From assembly GCA_025024175.1 (NCBI GenBank), contig QCXZ01000064.1, positions 16,988,001 through 17,052,000 on the forward strand: 64,000 nucleotides of DNA, written 5' to 3'. Positions 12,361 through 23,220 of the stretch are shown here, in pieces. Every line of letters starts with the position of its first letter. Position 1 is the stretch's first letter. The translations under genes and the position numbers were made by a program. This DNA is from Rhyzopertha dominica. Lineage: Eukaryota > Arthropoda > Insecta > Coleoptera > Bostrichidae. Under the pieces are notes generated by a model. That model saw only the letters and a program-made list of their open reading frames with translations. It ran no database searches and was not told where the DNA came from.

Positions 12361-12810
12361 TGAATCTCTAGCATGTTCCATTACACCACCAAGGTGTTGG
12401 TTCGAGTTGGAACCCAAACGTTGCGAGTGTTATTACGAGTAATAATATTTATTCAACCAACAACCTTTCCCATTTAAATTAGCCTGCTTACGCAATATTT
12501 TAGTAACTACATGATAATCATCATTCAGGTGATAAATCACCTAATTTAGTTATAATAATTGCGTACCCTCGATGACTGATGGTCGATTGTCTGCATGAAT
12601 ATTGGGATTCATATAATACTGAGTAGGTGTGGGCTCTAACTTTAACGCCTCGGTGGTGTAATGTAAGATAATAGAGATGCGTTCTTGATGGGATTCAAGT
12701 TAGATTTTCAATTAAATTAATTAGCCTGCATACCTAAAATATTAGTATACTATAACTACAATCAGACGATAAGTTACATAATTTAATCGACTACGGGTGA
12801 CTGGAACGGT
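12361..12810 (+). repeat. Two adjacent tRNA-related SINE-like copies
   Basis: The second copy (from about 12650) has a box-A-like TGGTGTAATGT at 12654-12664 and a box-B-like GGATTCAAGTT at 12691-12701, at tRNA-like spacing. The first copy has the box B version GGTTCGAGTT at 12399-12408, but its box A region appears inverted (ATTACACCACC). Both continue into a shared 3' body starting TTAGCCTGC (12479 and 12721, 242 bp apart) and ending near GACTGATGG or GGGTGACTGG. The source tRNA cannot be named. The copies are diverged and the call is tentative. Confidence 0.4.
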
Positions 12811-15800
12811 GTATGGTGTTGCGGCGCCTAACTCTTGAAAAGTGGTGGTGCCTATTTAAGTGGATGCTGCTATGATTGTCCAGATCCCGAGGTCATCTTT
12901 TGCTTCTCTATAGTATTGGCTCCTAGACTGTTAGTAAACGTAAACTATCATCCATCTCATTTGTTAGATATTCCGTCAGCTTTTTCTTTCAATCGCATTT
13001 TTCCTTAATATACACGGAAAGTAGTTGACGCCATTTGCTTTGCTGTTCAAAGTTGACTTTGTGACGTGTTGTCAGTTTATACTGGAATAAGGCGGATGTT
13101 TGATTAGAGTTTTTGTGAATACATATATTTACATATTATAACCATTCATATTTTCAGCATTTAAATTAAGCGTACTGCTTTTTTTACTGGAAAATTTTCA
13201 CATTCAACATCTACATACCTGGTTTAACGATCTAAGTTTTAAGTATAGCGAGACGTGCCTTTTTTACCCAAATTTCCCGAATTTCGCGCAATAGGTAGGT
13301 GCATCATTTCAGGAAATGTTGAAAACAAGCAAATAGCTCTACAAAAACGTTGTTTTTGTTCAGTACAACTGTTTCTGCCAATCAGGACCAGCTACATAGG
13401 TCCGAATTTGCTCACTTTGCTATATAACCTCACAAGGGATTTAATATAGCGATCGCCCATTAATTGGCCTAATACTTTGCTACAACGTTCCAAGCAATCT
13501 GACATAAAGTCGATAGTTAGGCGATCCTCTGGATAATTTCTTAAAGCAGCATTGACTCGTCCGCACGCTCGGAAGAGTTTGCACCGCAGTCTATGAAACA
13601 TTCATAGACATGTTCATCTGCTTCGATATCGGAAATACGACAGGATATTGAAACCTGTCAGTCAGGAATGCGGACGGGCGCAATCCGACAGGAAAATTTA
13701 TTCCGTTACATCTATATTTCAAGATTAGACGGCCTGGGTGCTAGCAAATGTGGCTACCCTTTCGCTATGTTAGCAATATCTAGTCTCTCCGTCTCTCAGA
13801 CGGCGGCTAGGCGTTTTCCCATTTAGATAAAAAGAGAGAGCGAATTAAAATTATGTGGACAAATTTCAGGTGCCGGATATTCATGTAACGTTAAAATTGG
13901 TAAACAGATCAATGCAGACAACACACTTTAAGAGAAGAAATATATTACGGAATCGTATTTATTTGTGTGATACAAAAATGTAATAGATAAACAGTAGAAT
14001 TATAAGCAATGGTCAAATTACAAAACCTTTTGAGACAGAGATATTTCAAACCACGAGGTTTTAGGAAACCTTTAAATACTATTACAATTTATTTGTTCAA
14101 TTGAAATTAATGCCTTACATATTTGAAGTGTCAACCAAATAATTGGGCAACATATTTTAAGAATACATCAAGTTGGTTTTACAAGTTTAAACTAACAAAC
14201 TCTCATAACTGAAATAGAAGTTAAATAGTACGAATGAATTCTTCTTCCATAAGAAATGTACAATGAGTTGTATTCGTATTCTTATTTTAGGTTCGAACAA
14301 GAATTCCAGTTTACCTAAGATAAATAGTCGTATTTACATTATGTAGTGAATCATAAAATAGATGCATTTAAAAGGTACACTGAACTTTGTGTTGAATAAA
14401 AAGTAAAACGTTGTTTGATATTATTGCTATCGATAATATTGATCAAGTCGATCCAGTTTGGTCCAGAAACTTACAAGATAATTTTATAAAGCTTTCCAAT
14501 AAAGGACCCTCTTGAACTGAAGATATAAACAAAAATTATACAGCGATATTTACTTTAGGTTGGAAATGCTGATACAAGGTTCGTGTGTATTAAGTAGTTG
14601 TATGGAAACAAATGTGATTGCTTACACTTGCTTGCTGGACAGGTCATGTTGACACTAGTCCTCACATAGGCCCACAATTACTTGTACACCTACTCAGGCG
14701 CCTAATAAAAATCAAAATAAATACACATGATTAAAGTAAACACTTCAGCGATCCCAGCAGTTCACGATAAAAATTAGAAAAATCGTCACTTGAATGTCTA
14801 AAACAAGCATTAATACTCGTATGTTTGCAGACTTTGTTATCAGATATAACATCTTTAAATCATGAAATACCGTTTAAAAAAAAAACCTCAAACATCAGTA
14901 ATAGTATCACCCCAACATAATACAATGTGCCCATTGCATAATTCAATTTAAATGCGAAATTTGAAAGCGGGTCGATACATATGTACAGGCACTAATGTTA
15001 TTATAATCTACTCGTCAGATGTCAATTATTAAAAGTTAAAACATCTGCGACTCAAAGAATTAGCTTTATGTTCCATACATTATATTAACCAGATATGTTT
15101 AATGATGAAAAAATCCATACCAAAATAGACAAAATATTACAAATCTTTCGTACGTAATTTAATTTTTTTAATTTAATTTACACGGTTTCAGATAAAGAAA
15201 CGCTAAAAGGAGTAGTGGAACAATTCTTAAAAATTGGAGCATTTTATTACCGGTAGTGGTTTTAGGCATATTCGCCTCACCCAAATAGAAAATTGAAAGA
15301 AATAGTCAGACATTCCAAGGGATAGTCGCTTACGTATTTACGTTAAAAGAGTTATATAAAGATGTACGACAATGTAGCAGTTCCTAATGCATCTGCGCAG
15401 ACAAGTTGCAACAGTAGTACAATAAATATACAAGATTGTTTACTTAAAACTATTTATTTAGAACTATGCACATTCAACTAGTTTATTGAATATAGCTTTC
15501 ATTCAAATGTTTTAACAGTAGCTACAAATTATTGCTTTGTCCTGCTTGCAAAATTTTAAAATAATATGTTGACTTCTTTGGAAGTCTGATTTTGCTGTCA
15601 TAAATGCATTTGCTTTTTTCTGTATTCTCGATTCGTTTGCATTTCGAATTGATAACACTATTTTATCTCATTATATATAGGTACACAAAAGATCTGATTG
15701 AAGTACTTTTTCCTGTAGCAAATGTTAAACTATTTCTTTATAAACCCTTTCGAATAGATAAAGTAGTACTTTAGCAGCAAGGATAGATGAAATGTCTTAA

Positions 15801-16174
15801 CATACAGAGTAATCCATATATACTAACGGAGCAACCCAATTGGGATTTTTGTGCCAAAAATTGTAATTTCTTTGAATTTATATTTTTTCTCTTAAACTTG
15901 ACAACTGGTTATAGAAGAAAATATTGTATCATACAAGATTGTTTATCTACTCCTGAAATAAGCCCACTCGTAAATTCAACCTTTTAATTCGTAAATAAAC
16001 AATCTCTTTATCGTCTTGTATAATAAATGACCATAAATCCTCTTTTACATTAAAATTTTTAAACAAACTGCCATTTTGTTATTTTTGTTCCTATTTATAT
16101 ATATTATACAGGGTTTCTATAAATTAATAATTCATGCATCCAGGACGCTTAAGGAAATTATCGATTGAATCAGT
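12811..16174. other. No recognised feature
   Basis: A long AT-rich interval. The only ORF with a non-repetitive, balanced composition is 13601-13392 on the minus strand (69 codons, ATG start, rich in charged residues and cysteine), but I do not recognise it and see no splice or promoter context. It could be an exon fragment or chance. Confidence 0.45.
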
Positions 16175-16715
16175 TTGCCGCCTCTCAGGAAAGTGAATAC
16201 AACTATTGCTTTGGCGTATAGTTGTCATCTGTCGATTGTTGAATTATTTGATATATTTTGTAGAATTATCAAATTTAAGGTTGCAGAAAGCTGCTCACAT
16301 TTCGAAACTGTGGAGTGTCACGACCTCGTATAACTTTGATGTTATGTAGCGTATTTGTGAGGTTGTTGCTACAGTATGCCTGATAAATAATTGCACTACG
16401 ATGGACTGAAAGATGCTTTTAGCTTGCAGCAATAATAAAATTCACAAACTAAGTCGTAATAACGTTAGCTGCACTACACAACGCTTCAACTGTGCCAGGG
16501 TGTAGTCTGTAGAGGTTATCACAAGCCTACTACACCAATAATTATTGTTATTTCTTAGCCTTGGAAGAAAAATAGAACCGCAAATTGTTAGAAAATCTTT
16601 ATAGAACCACCAATTTCGTGACTGTAACTGATCTGTAACCTTCAGTACTATCGTGCTCATTGATGTTGAGTGCTCGCCGTGCTTATTGTAGCTTTGCAGC
16701 AATTCATAATGATGC
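16175..16715 (+). repeat. Dispersed repeat, partner at 44480-44690
   Basis: The block 16175-16259 (TTGCC-CTC-AAGTGAA ... TTGATATAT) matches 44480-44561, and a second block near 16670-16715 (TGCTTATT-TAGCTT then GCAATTCA) matches 44639-44690. Order and strand are the same but the spacing differs by about 330 bp, so one copy has an insertion or the other a deletion. Identity is roughly three quarters by eye. No coding content is seen. Confidence 0.5.
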
Positions 16716-19159
16716 AAGGTTTTCATATCACTGGCGTTTACCTAAATGAAGTTAAAAGTTTTATTATTAGCACATTAATACCCTGTGACATATAATAATG
16801 TCTTATTGCAAACTTTAAACGACCTCTAATTAGTTTAATCTTTTGCTCAACAATTTCGGATAAATTTTCTATTGTATGCCATACACTCCCATAATGGATC
16901 CACTGTATTAGGTTTGAGCTTAGTTCGCCTGAGCGTATACTGCAAATTAGACCAAAGTTTCGTCTGACTCTGCACGAAATACAGAGTAATACTGTAATGT
17001 GTCCGCCAGCTAGTGGTTACAGAAGCCAGCATGGCTATGCGTTAATATTATTTCTCCCTCAACTGACCGCAATTAAGGTAATAATAGGCCGGGGGCACAG
17101 GGTAGGAGCCGAACAATGGAAAACCCCTCCGCCCATCTACCGCAGTAAAACACATACGCAAGACAATGAGTAAGGTAAATTATACGGGAATACCTATCCT
17201 AAGTGGTGGAAAGCCAGAGGAGCTTGTGGTATTAATGGTTGTAACTTTGCTTCAGGATGATGGAATAAATGCATATTGTAGCAACGGTATGCATATTCCG
17301 GACTTCGGGAATGTTTCGGGAGGAAGAGCAGCAGAACTGAATTGATAATGAAACCAATTTAAAATTCCATGTAATGCATCCTCGCTTCAGTGTACGATGT
17401 GGCATACATGCCGGGTTTAAATTAAAACAGGCAAGCGGGTACGAATGAATGGGACGCGTTTTTATTTTGATATAGCAAAGAGCACAAAGATGATTTTTGA
17501 GCTATTCAGTAATTTTGCTGTATACATCTGCTAATACTTGATCTCAGGATCGACCAAAAAACTTACTGATAAGTCAGGGAACTGCTTTCGGATTCACTTA
17601 GATCTTATATGTGCTGCAGGTAGTTAGAAGTTTGGATAAACTCAGAATTATCCAAATAGAACATGGTTTATAATCAAGCGCTCTTAGATAAGGTATATAA
17701 TAATTATTATAAACATGCAACTCTGATAAGTAGGCGCTGGTGCTAATAAAACAGTCAGTACTAAACTGTATTAGTTAATATTATTTATTTGTTACACAAC
17801 AAATTGCGATACATAGGTATAATAACTTTTTCTAGTTTGCCAACGGTATCCCAACAAGAAGGTAGAGTTTTACGTTCCGTGTAATCAAAAACTGTAAATG
17901 AAGTAACCAAAAATGTTACCAATTTTTTTTAATGTCTCTACGGTTGTGAAAACAATTTACTCTCCTGGAGAGAAGCTTTATCCGGCTAGACCAATAATTT
18001 AAAAGAAAACAATGAAAAAACAACCTACCTGTTTATTTAAGGGAATACCACTACATCAAACTGCAGCTGTTACGTAAAGAATTTCACTTCACATTATTAA
18101 AATAAATTGTCTACATGAAACAAGTACCTACGTCAAGTTTGCACCTCCACATAGTTTAAAGCCTTTCAAGTGGATGCGGGTGCGGAGATCAGAGAGGCGT
18201 AGATGAAAAGAGCGCGTATTTTGGAGATACAGGGGAGCGCGATGCATCTCCCGTAGAACAGCAGCCCTCCGGCAGACTGCTGTTTTATAATGCCGGTGTG
18301 AATCCGACACCCATATCCGAGCCCTCGTGTAGGGCTGCTTCACTTTTTTTTATTGTTGCGAGCGATATTATTCTGAAACGTTGACGGTGGTGCTGGTTTT
18401 ACATAACGCATGAGTATTGCTTCGAGCTAAATTTTGTATGATAGACAGATGCTAGCGGATAGTATTCACAATGCGTTGCTGTATAACAACAGCGAAGTAA
18501 TGCAACGCCAATAAGCTAAAGTTGCAATCCAGCGATGGTCCAACAAGATCAAAATTGTTGTAGGTTATTTTACTGCATGCTATGCATTCTTCCTATAAAG
18601 GCTAGAATCTACAGTACTTCATCCTCCAATCTTTGATCAACTTATCCATATGCCTTGCAGTCGACTGTATACTCGCAAACGTTGAAGTAATGAATCTTTT
18701 AGCTTATGTTCTAAAAGAAAGCGCAATAAAATGAGGGAATCATAAGGTCTTTTCTCCCAGAAGACAAGTGAGAAAAATCAGCAAAGCGGGTAAATAATTA
18801 AGTTAAAAAAAATGAGTGTTCTAATGTGATGTGTATAAGCAACCAAGAAAACGTAAGAACTATCATATCATCATATCACATATCATATAAAACCGCATCT
18901 GAAATATTATCAAGATAAGATTGGACCCTACAGAAAGTGGGAGACCGTACTAGTACAACTGGGTAGAAATATTAATCTATTGCTGATGAGCTGGACTCTG
19001 GAGGTCACAAAAATACTAAATATGAGTCATTTGGTTGGAAGAAGCTAAGGCAACGTTATGCTTAAGGCACAACAAAACTCATACACTTAGACTAAAGTTT
19101 TCCGCCAAGTCAATTTACACACTTTTCCTTTAAAAAAACTAGTTGATAAGTACCTTACA
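16716..19159. other. No recognised feature
   Basis: AT-rich apart from a GC-richer patch at about 18128-18343. That patch contains an AACAGCAG/CTGCTGTT hairpin near 18258-18290 but no recognisable protein. Nothing else is seen. Confidence 0.45.
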
Positions 19160-19911
19160 AGCTTGCTTCAGAACCCCTTTGCATCGAAACTAGTTTACTC
19201 AACATATACCGACGAAAACAAGTGCACTGACTATAATGGTAGATACTTCCGTCAGCGAAGAGAAAATCGCCACGTCCACGGCCAAACGGGCCGGAAGTAT
19301 CTATCGGTACGGACTTTGACCGTGAACGCCTTAATCACTATATCAAACACACTGACTAACAGAACTGAAAAAGTCTACAGGCAGCTAGGAATTAAAATTT
19401 TTTTATACTGAGAAAGCTTTTGACAGCACCTCAATTAAACCAATTAAGAGAACTGTAGGGAGGTGCGAAATGGACTTACTTGACAGGGAATTCCCCAGTG
19501 CATGTAACCAGATAAATAACAGTAATTAAGGGTTGTCCTCGGGGAGGTATCTTGTCACCCCTGCCGTTGAGCCTTGTAGTAGATGATGTCTTGTGGGAAC
19601 CAAACTAAGAAGTTGTTTACGTCCCAGAACATGCAAACCATATTGCCACTTTAGAGTGTCTGTCTGTCTGTCGACTTTACAAAAATCTTATTGATAGCGT
19701 TTACCAGAAGAAGTTAAATTACCAGGGAGGAATGAGATTACACCCTAGACTGACTTTCAAGCCTCATTTGCTTGCCAAAAAAGCAGCAACAGCTCTGAGG
19801 CCTGCAGTACATTACGGCGTTTACGGAGTTTTTATCAAATATCTAATAAGCATCTCGTACAAGTCCTACCGCGACTATGAAAATGCTGCAAGATCCGCCT
19901 TCGTTATAGGT
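19160..19911 (+). pseudogene. Decayed non-LTR retrotransposon reverse transcriptase
   Basis: Two RT motifs are clear on the plus strand. TEKAFDSTSIKPIKR near 19410-19450 corresponds to motif A (F-LDxExAFDNTSF in LINE RTs). KGCPRGGILSPLPLSLVVDDV near 19528-19590 corresponds to the RGCPQGGVLSPLLWSLVVDDLL region. Near 19732, RLHPRLTFKPHL resembles the KYLGVxLDxxLxWKxHL block of the RT C-terminal part. Stops and frameshifts separate the blocks and the YADD region is not intact. The element belongs to the I/Jockey group in a broad sense. It ends at the hAT insertion at 19920. Confidence 0.65.
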
Positions 19912-19919
19912 GTGATTAG
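19912..19919 (+). other. Left 8-bp target site of hAT-like element
   Basis: GTGATTAG lies directly left of the element end at 19920 and matches GTGATTAC (22294-22301) on the other side in seven of eight positions. hAT elements make 8-bp duplications. The mismatch at the last base would be a later mutation. Confidence 0.65.
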
Positions 19920-20270
19920 TAGAGTTGGGAATAATCGGATGATTGAAAGAATCGGAATGCTCCGATTCCGAAGACGTTAATAATCGGAATAATATTCGGA
20001 ATCGGAATAAAGTGGGCGAAGCGTCAGTCAGAATAGAAACGACACACGCGTCGCCTTAGCTCGGCGTCTTTCGCTTCCCATGCGATCGAGTTGCAGTTGG
20101 TGTTTATGATTTTCAAATTTAGATTAGATTTCGTGGTTATACCCTTCAACCTAAAGGATTGTTTTGCGTTGCCCTGTGCAGAAAGATTACCATGTACAAT
20201 ATTGCAATACCAATGATGGCTTAGTTATAGGTACATGAATGTTGCGTAAAACTATACTTAGAATTTTCTA

Positions 20271-21555
20271 ACGTATGTCTCAAAAGTTTTGGCACAACAT
20301 TCACTGGCGTTAAAACTGGCGATAATGAGAACACATCGAAATGGCTTTGGAAACAAAAATTCTTCAATCGATTCTCTTTATTGTGACAGCTCAGTTTTAA
20401 GTAATATTTGCATAGAAATGTCTTATAAATTAGATCTTCGGAAAAGTATATACTCTTTGGTTGGGCAGTTGCCAAAACCAGAGATAGTACGCTTGTTCGA
20501 AGATCAAAATATCGCTCGCCGTACTATTTATCGTACAATAGCTGAGTGTGAGCAAGGTATACCATGCCTAAATTTACCAAAAAGTGGAAGACCAAGAATT
20601 TTTACTCAAGAGAGAGCAGAAAGATTGGTGAGAAGGGCTAAAAATAGAGTTGGAGTGTCTCTCAGGAATATCGCACTTCTAAGGACACAGTTTCGAGGGA
20701 ATTGGTCAGAAATGCTGTAGAATATCGAAAACGAAGAAAATGTCCAAAATATACGGAAAATCAGTTGGCACGGATACCACGATGTTGTCGGGCATTAAGG
20801 CGGATCCATTTTGCAAACGACAGAATCATCGTTATGGACGACGAAAAATATTTTACACTGGGCAATTCGGAGATGAAGGAAAATGATGGGTTTTATACCG
20901 ACAACATAGAAAACTGTCCAGACAATGTAAAATATAAAGAAAAGGCGAAATTCGCCGACAAAATTTTAGTTTGGTGTGCCATTTCCACTGCGGGAATATC
21001 CAGGCCTTATGTCGGACGTGTAAAGGGCGAAGCAATAAACAGTCAGCGCTATATTCAAAACTGTCTGACCAAATTGGCTGACTTTATTCACGAGTATCAT
21101 GCTGAAGACAACATAATGTTTTGGCCAGATTTAGCTTCTTGCCATTACGCACGCGAATCTCAAAATTGGCTTAACGCTCATAACATCCCATTTGTACCCA
21201 GAAACGATAATCCCCCTAACCTACCCCAGGCTCGTCCAATTGAAGATTTTTGGGCACTTTTATCTAGAAAGGTCTACGATGGAGGATGGCAAGCTGCAAA
21301 TGAAGAGCAGTTAAGGAGTAGAATCTATAGAAAAATAAGAGAGGTAGATGGCGAGGTAGTCCAAAACCTAATGCGCGATGTCCGCAGAAAGTTGCGCCTT
21401 GTTGAGGAGCACGGGCCGCTTCATTTGATTTGAATTGTTAATTTTGTTGTTTGTAATATTGTTAATCCTTGCATATAATTAAAATTTAAGTAAAATTATC
21501 TTTGCGTGTTAAAATTGAATAAAGTAATTTGTGCCAAAACTTTTGAGACATACGT
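20271..21555 (+). mobile_element. DD37E Tc1/mariner-superfamily transposon, full length
   Basis: Perfect 27-bp terminal inverted repeats (20271-20297 and 21529-21555) begin ACGTATGTCTCAAAAG and are flanked by TA on both sides (20269-20270, 21556-21557), the standard target duplication. At 1285 bp the element is of normal full length. It contains one transposase gene with a single evident frameshift. The perfect repeats and light damage suggest a fairly recent insertion, younger than the hAT-like element that contains it. Confidence 0.93.
20418..21433 (+). pseudogene. DD37E transposase with one frameshift
   Basis: I take the ATG at 20418 as start because the conserved N-terminal domain begins there; an in-frame ATG at 20325 exists upstream. 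The N-terminal half (to about 20672) carries the paired-type DNA-binding region with a GRPR hook. Near 20672-20678 the frame changes through a short indel, after which a second frame is open to the stop at 21433. The DDE acids are D (20840-20842, in MDDEKYF), D (21128-21130, in FWPDLASCHYA) and E (21242-21244, in PIEDFW). There are 37 residues between the last two, hence DD37E, a family first noted in mosquitoes (ITmD37E) and found in other animals. All three catalytic residues are kept; the frameshift should abolish function. Confidence 0.9.
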
Positions 21556-22293
21556 TACTTACCAAAACTTGCATAGGTACGGCGTGATTATGTCATTTCT
21601 GTATTCTGTATAAATTTTCAATGAGATCTTGTTATCGGTGTTCAATTTTATTCTCATATTATTTGCCATAAACATTATTGAAGTTAAAAGCTAAAGTCAT
21701 GGTTAATAACGATAATAATTTTAATAATTAAGAAACTCACTGCTTCAGTCAGACAGAAACGTAGTGAAGTTTACACCAATCCGTTTTGGCATTTGGAAAT
21801 AATATTACGGAGAGTAGCGCGTGAAAAACACGCATCAATACCGAGCAAGCGTAGGCGATCATGTATTTCGACAGGTTTCTAAGTTTTGATATTATAACTT
21901 GCCTATGTTTTTGTATTGCATTTTACTTGTTTTTGAATTTGTATTTTGTATTTGAACGAATATTCCAACAAACAGTCATAGCCAGCGGAATGAGCTTATT
22001 GTCNGTATCGAACAAGCGCGAGCGATTGGGTAATTCGGTAAGTCTCTAAGATTCGATACATAACCCACCTTCCTTGCGCAAATTGTTTCCTATTCCGATT
22101 CTAGTTCATATTCTGATTCCAGCAAAAAGTTTCCTTCGCATCGTGTGGTGGTTATCATCGGTATGACAGTAAACGCGAACCGTGTGCGGGGTGAAAATAA
22201 TCGTATTCCGAATATTCTGAAATAATCGGAATCATCCGAATATTTGAATAATCGTAAACATTCCGAATATTAATTCGGGTAGTCCCAACTCTA

Positions 22294-22301
22294 GTGATTA
22301 C
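22294..22301 (+). other. Right 8-bp target site of hAT-like element
   Basis: GTGATTAC follows the right terminal repeat and matches the left flank GTGATTAG in seven of eight positions. Confidence 0.65.
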
Positions 22302-22583
22302 TTTGTTCTTGATGTTTTTTCGAAGCTGTATAATTGTTATTTTTGAGTTTTAGTATTTTTATGTTGCTGTATGTTGTTTTTAAGTATTGTTCCGTTTGTC
22401 CTATATACTGTTTGTTACACTGTTTGCCATTGTATACTGTACATTGAACGTGATCTTTATTCTTGTGGTGGTTGTATTTTTAAGGGTGTGTAGAACTGTT
22501 TAAAACGTATTAATTCGTCTATATGTAGTTTGCATTTGATATGGTTTTAGCATTTCTTAATTTTTTGTGTAAGGGGTGGTATG

Positions 22584-22597
22584 GTAGGGTTAAGTAT
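22584..22597 (+). other. Left 14-bp target duplication of HHR element
   Basis: GTAGGGTTAAGTAT here is repeated exactly at 22835-22848. The PLE reading frame is contiguous if one copy and the intervening 237 bp are removed, which supports a true insertion. Confidence 0.88.
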
Positions 22598-22834
22598 AAT
22601 AATTACGTCTATGTCATGTCGCCTGCTTCAAGACAATCTGTGGACAGCTGTTTCGGCTTATAAAGCCTCCTCAGCACAGCTATAGTACCCAATGCAGACA
22701 ACACGGCATAGATCTGGCTTCCCTTATATACGACAAGGTAGGCGATGTGTATGCGAGATTAGTTCTCCACAGAGACAAGTGGATGATGCCGTATTGCCAC
22801 TAGATGGCACGGTGTCATCCACACTGTAATTCTT
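22598..22834 (-). mobile_element. Hammerhead-ribozyme element, copy 2, with 14-bp target duplication
   Basis: This 237-bp insert in a PLE is flanked by perfect 14-bp direct repeats. On the minus strand it runs through an imperfect hairpin (GGATGATGCCGT against ACGGTGTCATCC on the plus strand, 22781-22820), then GTATATA ... CTATGCCGTGTTGTCTGC, the hammerhead, and GCATAGAC-like sequence ending GTAATTATT. The upstream block matches the minus-strand sequence at about 32288-32330. Its ends are weakly inverted (AATAATTAC against AAGAATTAC). The long duplication suggests retroposition by a nicking endonuclease rather than a cut-and-paste transposase. It has no ORF. Confidence 0.75.
22638..22679 (-). 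ncRNA. Hammerhead ribozyme, core complete by inspection
   Basis: Minus strand, 5' to 3': helix I strand CTGTG (22679-22675), core CTGAGGA (22674-22668), helix II GGCT/AGCC (22667-22664, 22658-22655) with loop TTATA, GAA (22654-22652), self-complementary helix III ACAGCTGT (22651-22644), cleavage nucleotide C (22643), and helix I return strand CACAG (22642-22638). A weaker outer helix may pair TGTCTGC (22700-22694) with GCA and GACA (22626-22617). Helices are shorter than in the 4861-4940 copy and of different sequence, yet all pair, which is what conservation of structure predicts. N7 is G, which the core allows. Confidence 0.8.
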
Positions 22835-22848
22835 GTAGGGTTAAGTAT
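22835..22848 (+). other. Right 14-bp target duplication of HHR element
   Basis: GTAGGGTTAAGTAT, identical to 22584-22597. Confidence 0.88.
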
Positions 22849-23220
22849 GTCATGTTCGTGCTTTCTCTTATTTATCGGTTTTAAACTATTATACAGTTTT
22901 TCTCTTTGTTGCTTTGTCGTGTTGCTTATTACCTTAGTTGGGTAATTGTTACTGTTTAGTACTTCAGTTATTGTGAATAAGGTTTCATTTATAATTTCTG
23001 GAATAGTGAATTTTATTAGTCGTTGTATTGTATTGTTCAGAATAGATATTTTTTGTTTGTGTGGGTGGTTAGAATGATAATTTAAGATTCTTCCCGTTTC
23101 CGTTGGTTTTGAGTACCATTTTGTTATACTTTTGTTACTCTTTTTAATCAATGTAAGGTCAATATAGTTAATTGTGTTGTTCTTTTCTGTCTCTATAGTT
23201 ACTGTAACCTCAGAGGCACT

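Larger units (their letters stand above)
19920..22293. mobile_element. hAT-like non-autonomous transposon with a nested DD37E element
   Basis: The ends are TAGAGTTGGGA on the left and TCCCAACTCTA on the right, a hAT-style terminal inverted repeat of 11 bp, flanked by a near-perfect 8-bp duplication. Both subterminal regions are packed with ATTCGGAAT/ATCGGAAT motifs in both orientations (about 19935-20010 and 22190-22280), as expected for hAT transposase binding sites. Removing the nested 1285-bp element leaves about 1.1 kb with no transposase, so the hAT copy depends on a relative. An N is present at 22004. Confidence 0.75.
22302..23220 (-). pseudogene. Penelope-like element remnant: RT thumb plus GIY-YIG endonuclease, split by insertion
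   Basis: On the minus strand, 23213-22849 reads TIETEKNNTINYIDLTL, then KWYSKPTETGRILNYHSNHP and a KISILNNTIQRLIKF block, which are hallmark PLE sequences after the RT active site. The RT palm is absent (5' truncation). After the inserted 237-bp HHR element the coding sequence resumes with a linker. Near 22445-22400 it gives HVQCTVYNGKQCNKQYIGQT, the GIY-YIG endonuclease start (VY and YIGQT). At least one frameshift and one stop lie in the linker. The left end is cut by the hAT-like element at 22293. The ORF running to 22759 ends in inserted sequence and does not represent a PLE C terminus. Confidence 0.82.

Noticed and set aside
13392..13601. 69-codon minus-strand ORF with balanced composition
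   Set aside because: No recognisable domain, homologue or splice context; not enough to call a gene.
22759..22834. Apparent C terminus of the PLE ORF
   Set aside because: These codons lie in the inserted hammerhead element beyond the target duplication, so they are not PLE protein.
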